64,000 bases of DNA from Epiperipatus broadwayi (lineage: Eukaryota; Onychophora; Udeonychophora; Euonychophora; Peripatidae): contig JAQFVV010006309.1 of NCBI GenBank assembly GCA_028023455.1, forward strand, positions 1,506,511-1,570,510, written 5' to 3'. Numbering within the stretch: position 1 is the stretch's first letter; the number at the start of each line of letters is the position of its first letter. The position numbers and the translations under genes were made by a program. Shown here one piece after another: positions 58,658 through 64,000 of the stretch. The notes under the pieces were generated by a model. It worked only from the letters and a program-made list of their open reading frames with translations. It was not told where the DNA came from and made no database searches.

Positions 58658-58859
58658 GGGGTTCGAACTCAGACTTTCACATGACCCACCACTCTCAGTG
58701 CCATCTCATATTGCTGACCCACCTGATCACACACATGTTGAAAGAAATACGTATATTGGTGATTATTTATCTTTTCAACATGTGTGTGATCAGGTGGGTC
58801 AGCAATATGAGATGGCACTGAGAGTGGTGGGTCATGTGAAAGTCTGAGTTCGAATCCCA
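58658..58859. repeat. Near-perfect palindrome, family P (youngest copy)
   Basis: Left arm 58658-58743 and right arm 58773-58859 match almost base for base (GTTCGAACTCAGACTTTCAC against its complement; AGAGTGGTGGGTCATGTGAA likewise). The same peptide is therefore open on both strands, an artefact of the palindrome. Both ends carry GAGTTCGAATCCC/GGGTTCGAACTC, a good tRNA B-box followed by CCC. The 29-base loop ATACGTATATTGGTGATTA is shared with the copies at 5.9 and 32.5 kb. Confidence 0.9.
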
Positions 58860-59039
58860 TATTATTATTTAAATAAGTTTATCAGGTTTATTATTATATG
58901 GAGTTTATATGTTCATTGATCGATTTTTAATTTACTGAACATTTATCTGTTTTATTTATAATGAACTTTTTATTTACCTAAATATGCATTTTATTGGTGT
59001 AAAAAGCTTATGAAGTTTATATTTAAGTTATATGTAAGT

Positions 59040-59210
59040 AGAGGGATTCAATCTCAGGATTTTTAAATCTATTCATTCTCCATTCCATTTTAAGCAAATG
59101 ATACACATGGCCACACACATGCGAACAAGGTACAATATTTCCAATATAGTATATGAATAGGCTGAAAAATCCTGAGTTCAAATCCCTCTATTTCATATAC
59201 AAGAAACATT
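59040..59210. repeat. Foldback family P, related short copy
   Basis: Ends GAGGGATTCAATCTCAGGAT and ATCCTGAGTTCAAATCCCTC are complements with one gap. The left arm also has CATTCTCCATTCCATTTTAA. The middle carries CATGGCCACACACATGCGAA. The B-box-like ends repeat the family pattern. The right arm is shorter than the left. Confidence 0.6.
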
Positions 59211-59489
59211 CGATATAAGCAAGTTACATACTGCTTTAGAATTAGATATTTAAGTTAATAAAATAAATTGTGCTACGAAAATGGGAAGAAATAGCAAACT
59301 ATTCTTTGTTTTTATTAGTTACTATAGCAAAGAACTGAACATAAATATATAATATCACACTATAAAAAAATATACATATATAATAGTAATGCATCTACAA
59401 ATTGAACACTTTCTACAATATTGATTTTTGAAGCTATTTCCAAACAGTAATTTAGTCATTTTTAATGGTATTTTGCTATTAACTGAAAG
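59211..59489. other. AT-rich region, nothing identified
   Basis: No supported feature. It leads into the RTE 5' region. Confidence 0.4.
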
Positions 59490-59778
59490 GAGACCCTTTG
59501 ATTCCTCTTGGAGGCCTTAAAGGAACCGAGCAGGGCAAATTCCTAATGTCCACTCCATACATTCTTGTCGTTGCAGCTGTTATTACTATATGTTTATTCA
59601 TATAGTATACGAACATGGATGGGCTGCTCACCAACATGCATTAGCCAGTGTGGTGAGTTTATTGGCTTTTTACCTCCGAGTTTAAGATCAAGAAACACCA
59701 TGGTCTTTCTTCTCAGTGCCTGATAAGGCAGAATGAATGTTTGTGTAAATGATAAAGATTTTTCCCAATTATACAATT

Positions 59779-60369
59779 ATGACAGACAAAAATAAAGCAT
59801 GGCCCTTAATCCCAGGAGGCTGTAAAGTCACCAACCAAGGTAGTGGTTGGTGGCCGAAGGCGGAGGGTGCTAAGAATATCCTGGAGGCGGACCCAGGCTG
59901 CCATTTGATGACGACTTTTTATTTAGGTACTTACAACTGCAGATCACTTTCAAGTGAAGGAAGATTGCAAGAATTAGAAGAAGAACTCTCTTATATTAAA
60001 TGGGATATTATTGGACTTTGTGAAGTTAGAAGAAAAGGTGAAGAGACAATTGATTTAAAAAGTGGACATATGCTCTATTATAAAGGCACAAATATTGGAA
60101 ATACAAGTGGAGTAGGATTCATTATAAATAAAAAGTGGAAGAACAATATTGTGGAGATTGATGGTGTATCAGACAGAGTGGCAAGATTATTTATACAACT
60201 TAATAGCAGATATCAAATGCAGATAATTCAGGTTTATGCCCCAACAAGTTCTCACAGTGATGAAGTAGTAGAAGATTTTTATATGGATGTACAAAAGGCT
60301 TTTGATCAGAATAACAACATTTTAAAATTGTTATGGGAGATTTTAATGCTAGAATTGGTAAACAAATGA
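59779..60369 (+). pseudogene. RTE endonuclease, N-terminal part (broken)
   Basis: APE-type endonuclease of a non-LTR retrotransposon. Starting at the ATG at 59779 (ten codons inside a longer frame from 59749; the second Met fits the family start better), residues in frame numbering from 59749 are GTYNCRSL with catalytic Asn at 63, CEVRR with catalytic Glu at 92, SGVGFI at 120-125 and QVYAP at 161-165. The frame then leaves register near 60325: the GDFNAR motif is readable at 60333-60350 one frame over. A second slip near 60378 returns to the frame used downstream. Whether these are true mutations or assembly errors in T/A runs is not known. Confidence 0.85.
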
Positions 60370-60379
60370 AAGTGTTATA

Positions 60380-60925
60380 GGTAATTTTGGTTATGGTAAT
60401 AGAAATGAGAGAGGACATAGACTTGTGGAGTTTGCAGAGAAGGAAAAACTTTATATTATGAATTCTTTTTTTGAGAAAAATGTTAGAAGGAAATGGACAT
60501 GGAAGCATCCAAATGAAGGTACAGCAGAATTGGATTATATTTTGACTAACAGGAAATACATATTTCAAGATTGTAATGTTCTTAATAAATTTAACACAGG
60601 AAGTGATCATCGATTAGTAAGGGGTAAGATACATGTTAATGTAAAACTAGAGAGACAAAAATTATTAAGAAAAACTATATTTACAGTTGATATTCCTAAT
60701 CTTCAGAAACATTCTAATGAATTTAAATTAGAACTTACAAATCGGTTTCAAGTATTAGTAGATTTTGAACATGATTCAGATTTGAATGAAATTAATATGA
60801 AAATAACTGATACACTTTTAAAAACTGCAACAAAGATAGCTGGTAGAAAAAAGCAGCAATTGACTAATAAAATTTCTACTGAGACTAGAGAACTTATGAA
60901 GAAAAGAAGGAATATGAAGATATAA
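60380..60925 (+). pseudogene. RTE endonuclease, C-terminal part
   Basis: It continues the endonuclease in frame 2 (from about 60380). GNFGYGNRNERG and MEFAEKEKLYIMNSFF lead to LDYILTNRK and SDHRLVRGK, which carries the catalytic Asp-His pair. A linker of charged residues follows to a TAA at 60923-60925. That stop is in frame with the downstream RT, so a single codon separates them. No independent start would be expected, because RTE elements normally encode one polyprotein. Confidence 0.85.
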
Positions 60926-62728
60926 AAGAATGATGCATTAAAAAGAATTGAATATCTCGAATTTTGTAAAATGGTGCGGAAAAGAGTTGAAAATGATATA
61001 AGAAAGTATAACTGTGAACTAGCAAGAAAAGCTGTAGAAGAAAATAAAAGTCTTAAGAATGTAAAACAACATTTTGGTATTGGTAGGAAATTTATATCTG
61101 CAATAAGGAAAAAAGATGGAATTATTACTAAAAAGAGGGATGACATTATGAAATTGGTAGAAGATTTTTATCAAGAATTATATAGTAATAAAGAACAAGT
61201 ACCTCCTATATCTATTACATCTTCCGAATTGCCCAGAATTTTAAATGAAGAAGTGAGAAATGCAATTAAATGTATGAAAAAAGGAAAGGCTCCAGGTAAT
61301 GATGGAATTATAATTGATATATTAAAAGAAGCAGGTGAAGAAACAGAAAAAATATTAGCAAAGTTATATACCAAATGTCTAAATGATAAAGATGTACCGG
61401 ATGATTGGAAAAATTTAGTAATAATATTAATATTTAAAAAAGGTGATAAAGAAGATATTAGAAATTACAGACCTATCAGCCTTTTATCAGTTTTATATAA
61501 AATTTTTACCAAGATAATTACAACTCGTCTACAGAGAACCTTGGATTTTCACCAACCAAGAGAACAAGCTGGATTTAAAAGTGGTTTTAGTACAGTAGAT
61601 CATATTCAAGTATTGAGAGAAGTTATAGAAAGGACAAATGAATATGAGTTGTCATTATGTTTTGGATTTGTAGATTATGAAAAGGCACTTGATTCTATAA
61701 ACATTTCTTCAGTGATTAAAGCATTGGATCATCAAGGTATAGATCCAGGATATTGTCATATTTTAAAGAATATTTATAAAAATGCAACAGCAACAATTAG
61801 ATTACATAATGATACTGGGAAAGTCAACATTGAGAAAGGTGTAAGACAAGGTGACTCCATATCTCCAAAACTTTTTACAGCAGTGCTGCAAGAAGTATTT
61901 TGTGGATTAAAATGGGAAACTAGAGGAGTGAAAGTAAATGGAGATTATTTAAGTCATTTAGATTTCGCAGATGATGTAGTTGTTTTTGAAAATAATGCTT
62001 CCGAGCTGCAGGAAATGTTGCAGGAGTTATCAGATGAAAGTACAAAAGTAGGACTAAAGATAAATGTTAAAAAGACTAAAGTAATGTTTAATCGATTTGC
62101 TCAAAATATGAAAATAAAGATTGATTATGATGAATTAGAAGAAGTTAAGAGTTACAAATATCTTGGTCAGATTATTAATACAGATGGAAACATAATAGAG
62201 GAAATTAATCATAGAATTAAACTTGGTTGGAGTGCTTTTGGTAGAAATAACTTGATATTAAAAGGAAATATGCCTATGTGTTTGAAAAGAAAGGTTTTTA
62301 ACAAATGTGTTTTACCAGTTCTTACTTATGGATCTGAGACTTGGACACTTAATAGAAGAGCAATACAGAGACTTCAGACCACTCAAAGAAGTATGGAGAG
62401 ATGTATGTTGGGAGTAACAAGAAGAGATCGAAAACGCAATGTATGGGTAAGAGAACAAACAGGTGTTACTGACCTCATTGAAAAAATTAAAAGATTGAAG
62501 TGGAGTTGGGCTGGACATATTGCTAGAAGAGATGATAATAGATGGACAATTGAAATTTTAAACTGGATTCCAAGAGATTGTAAAAGACCCAGAAGGAGAC
62601 CACATGTAAGATGGATGGATGAAATAAGAAAATGTGTAGGGGTAATGTGGAGAAGAGAAGCTAAAGATCGGAGAAGATGGATTAAACTTGGAGAGACCTT
62701 CATCCTGCAGTGGATTGATAATGGTTGA
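60926..62728 (+). CDS. RTE reverse transcriptase (open segment of the polyprotein)
   Basis: Open for 601 codons after the in-frame TAA; the first Met is at 60971 (585 codons). Motifs by residue from that Met: KAPGNDG 106-112, NYRPISLLS 165-173, EQAGFKSGFS 198-207, motif A DYEKALD 235-241, motif B GVRQGDSISP 290-299, motif C LDFADD 330-335, motif D region KTKVMF, motif E YKYLGQ, VLTYGSETWTL, then the family C-terminus WSWAGHIARRDDNRW and WMDEIRK. Motif A has Leu where copy B and most relatives have Phe; both Asp residues of the catalytic pair in motif C are present. No frame damage inside the segment, suggesting recent insertion. Function: synthesis of cDNA at the nicked target. Confidence 0.9.
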   Translation, partial: KNDALKRIEYLEFCKMVRKRVENDIRKYNCELARKAVEENKSLKNVKQHFGIGRKFISAIRKKDGIITKKRDDIMKLVEDFYQELYSNKEQVPPISITSSELPRILNEEVRNAIKCMKKGKAPGNDGIIIDILKEAGEETEKILAKLYTKCLNDKDVPDDWKNLVIILIFKKGDKEDIRNYRPISLLSVLYKIFTKIITTRLQRTLDFHQPREQAGFKSGFSTVDHIQVLREVIERTNEYELSLCFGFVDYEKALDSINISSVIKALDHQGIDPGYCHILKNIYKNATATIRLHNDTGKVNIEKGVRQGDSISPKLFTAVLQEVFCGLKWETRGVKVNGDYLSHLDFADDVVVFENNASELQEMLQELSDESTKVGLKINVKKTKVMFNRFAQNMKIKIDYDELEEVKSYKYLGQIINTDGNIIEEINHRIKLGWSAFGRNNLILKGNMPMCLKRKVFNKCVLPVLTYGSETWTLNRRAIQRLQTTQRSMERCMLGVTRRDRKRNVWVREQTGVTDLIEKIKRLKWSWAGHIARRDDNRWTIEILNWIPRDCKRPRRRPHVRWMDEIRKCVGVMWRREAKDRRRWIKLGETFILQWIDNG

Positions 62729-62740
62729 TAATGATTTTAG

Positions 62741-63134
62741 AATATCAATATTAAAAAAAACAACTAATTTAATGATTTATTCCTTAAGAATTCATAAGAA
62801 ATTACATTCCTGGAAGTGTTAGAACTGGATTGCAATGTATATATAGACACTGATGTTCAGAGTCTGCCCTTCAACCATTGCACATTGTTTCATTAAGATA
62901 CATATTAAACAAGCTTTTCTTAGTATACGAGTTGTGCGTATTATTTATATTGGATTACATTTTTTTCGAGAAAAGTTTAAAACTATTGGAATTTTATTAA
63001 ATAAAAGAAAATATAACACATAAATAGAACAATAATGAATTTTTATTATTATAATTTTTATTTATTATAAACTTAATAAATTTATAATTGTGAAAGAACC
63101 TTATAACGTATAAAACTACTATCTAAGGATACGT
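62741..63134. other. Unassigned flank
   Basis: No gene recognised. 62800-62940 is moderately complex (CATTGCACATTGTTTCATTA) but unassigned. Confidence 0.35.
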
Positions 63135-63600
63135 AATTAGAGGGACTTGAACTCAGAATTTTTCAATCTATTCAACCTCCATTCCATTTCAAGCGACCCA
63201 TACATATGGCCACACCCAGCACTCATCGGTCAGGTCAGATCATAATCTTCCACACATATATACAATCAGTGCTCGGTTTATATTAAGTTTGCAATTCCTC
63301 AACCTTTAATGAACAGACTTCAATCTTCTCACACTTCCAACTATTCAACTGTCCATTTCATTAAAAAACCGAAGATGGAATACTCAAAGCCCTTATTGAA
63401 TTTGATATTGTAGCCATACCCATGTAAGGTGATTGTATATATGTGCAGGAGATTATGATCTGGCCCAATTGATGAGTGCTAATTCTGTGCGAAATACATA
63501 TGAGATCATGTATCTTTTTTGCATGTGTGTGATCATGTGTATCGGTTACTATAGTTAAAAACCCTCTAATTACACATACAAACAACTTCAGCATAAGCAA
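63135..63600. repeat. Foldback family P, large rearranged copy
   Basis: It starts with AGAGGGACTTGAACTCAGAA (B-box-like end) and CATTCCATTTCAAGCGACCC. The middle has CCAGCACTCATCGGTCAGGT and, facing it, GGCCCAATTGATGAGTGCTA (63463-63482). The right side carries TGTGTGATCATGTGTATCGG and ends in AAAACCCTCTAATTACA. An extra unrelated segment (about 63260-63410) lies between the facing loop halves. A 99-codon minus frame here is a by-product. Confidence 0.5.
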
Positions 63601-64000
63601 ATTACATACTTTTTTAGAATTGTCTAGAGATATATGAGTCATATTTTGAGAAATTCTCATTCATTTTTTCTAGTCGCTCACATTTTAAGTTTAAATGCAA
63701 ATTCTTATTTTTCAGTCAATGTAGAATTGGCAATCATGATTAGAAAATCATATTATTATTTAAATTTTTGGAAATATATTTCCTATGACATATCCTAAAT
63801 GAACTCTTTTCTTATAAACGCATTCTTTTCTAAATACTATTGATCTTTTCAAACAAAAACTACTTTTGTTGTTATATATATATTTAATCTTATAAATAAT
63901 TAAATTGCAGTCTTTTACTTAATTAAGCATTTCACTAAGGCTTTTAAATACTTTAATGATTTTAAGCAATTTCAGTAGTATTTTATATTTATATAAATGA
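63601..64000. other. AT-rich right edge, nothing identified
   Basis: No supported feature to the end of the window. Confidence 0.4.

Larger units (their letters stand above)
59490..62740 (+). mobile_element. RTE-clade retrotransposon, nearly full length (copy A)
   Basis: A 5' untranslated stretch (about 59490-59778, clearly less AT-rich than the background) is followed by an APE-type endonuclease, a reverse transcriptase with the RTE-type C-terminus, and a 3' end at about 62740 with a degenerate TGATAATGAT tail instead of the (TGA)n of copy B. The 5' boundary is inferred from composition. Retrotransposition would run by endonuclease nicking and target-primed reverse transcription. The element is disrupted (two frameshifts and one stop in the endonuclease-to-RT region), so it is not autonomous as assembled. 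Truncated relatives at 39.2, 45.6, 18.3 and 19.9 kb share the same 3' part. Confidence 0.9.

Noticed and set aside
58656-58860. Two 63-codon frames, one on each strand, with the same peptide
   Set aside because: They result from the near-perfect palindrome; identical text on both strands is not evidence of coding.

Overview
The window is nuclear DNA from an animal, most likely an invertebrate, with a very low GC content (about a quarter of bases by eye). Evidence for this is eukaryotic: no operons or tightly packed ORFs, RTE-clade non-LTR retrotransposons, Penelope-like elements with GIY-YIG endonuclease remnants, tRNA-derived SINEs with A-tails and target-site duplications, hAT and mariner-type DNA transposon ends, microsatellites, and a 500-N scaffold gap at 33274-33773. 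I cannot name the phylum from sequence alone. No host protein-coding gene can be recognised. The only plausible host signals are two promoter-like stretches near the left edge: a CCAAT/TATA stretch at about 397-515, and a heat-shock-type promoter with a textbook HSE plus TATA box at 3766-3801.

Layout. 0-5 kb: promoter-like stretches and two tRNA-derived SINEs. 5-10 kb: Penelope remnant, foldback repeat, SINE, a GC-richer repeat block and a hAT-like element. 11-16.5 kb: three long inverted repeats, a SINE and a TA-flanked mariner-like element. 18-24 kb: decayed RTE copy on the minus strand, Penelope GIY-YIG remnant, two palindromic elements. 24-33 kb: a long AT-rich stretch with almost no recognisable content. 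35-41 kb: RT remnants, a Penelope copy with extreme strand skew (37.4-39.2 kb) abutting a truncated RTE copy (39.2-40.6 kb). 41-51 kb: more foldbacks and at least three differently decayed reverse transcriptases. 52-59 kb: SINEs, a hAT MITE, an AAT microsatellite and a near-perfect palindrome. 59.5-62.7 kb: the best-preserved mobile element, an almost complete RTE with its endonuclease broken by two frameshifts and one stop, but an open 585-codon reverse-transcriptase segment.

How it works together. The RTE family, represented by five fragments of different ages, is a plausible supplier of reverse transcriptase for the SINEs, although the SINEs share no obvious 3' end with it. Three kinds of SINE head (a Gly-type tRNA, a second class I tRNA-like head and a class II-like head) share one short trailer that complements a leader upstream of the tRNA. 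A second theme is palindromy: about a dozen inverted repeats with arms of 44-200 bp, some belonging to dispersed families, one of which carries a tRNA B-box-like motif at each end. A third is a tiny insertion (46 bp) with a 12-bp target duplication that lies in the catalytic motif of a dead reverse transcriptase and shares both ends with a 373-bp palindromic element elsewhere in the window.
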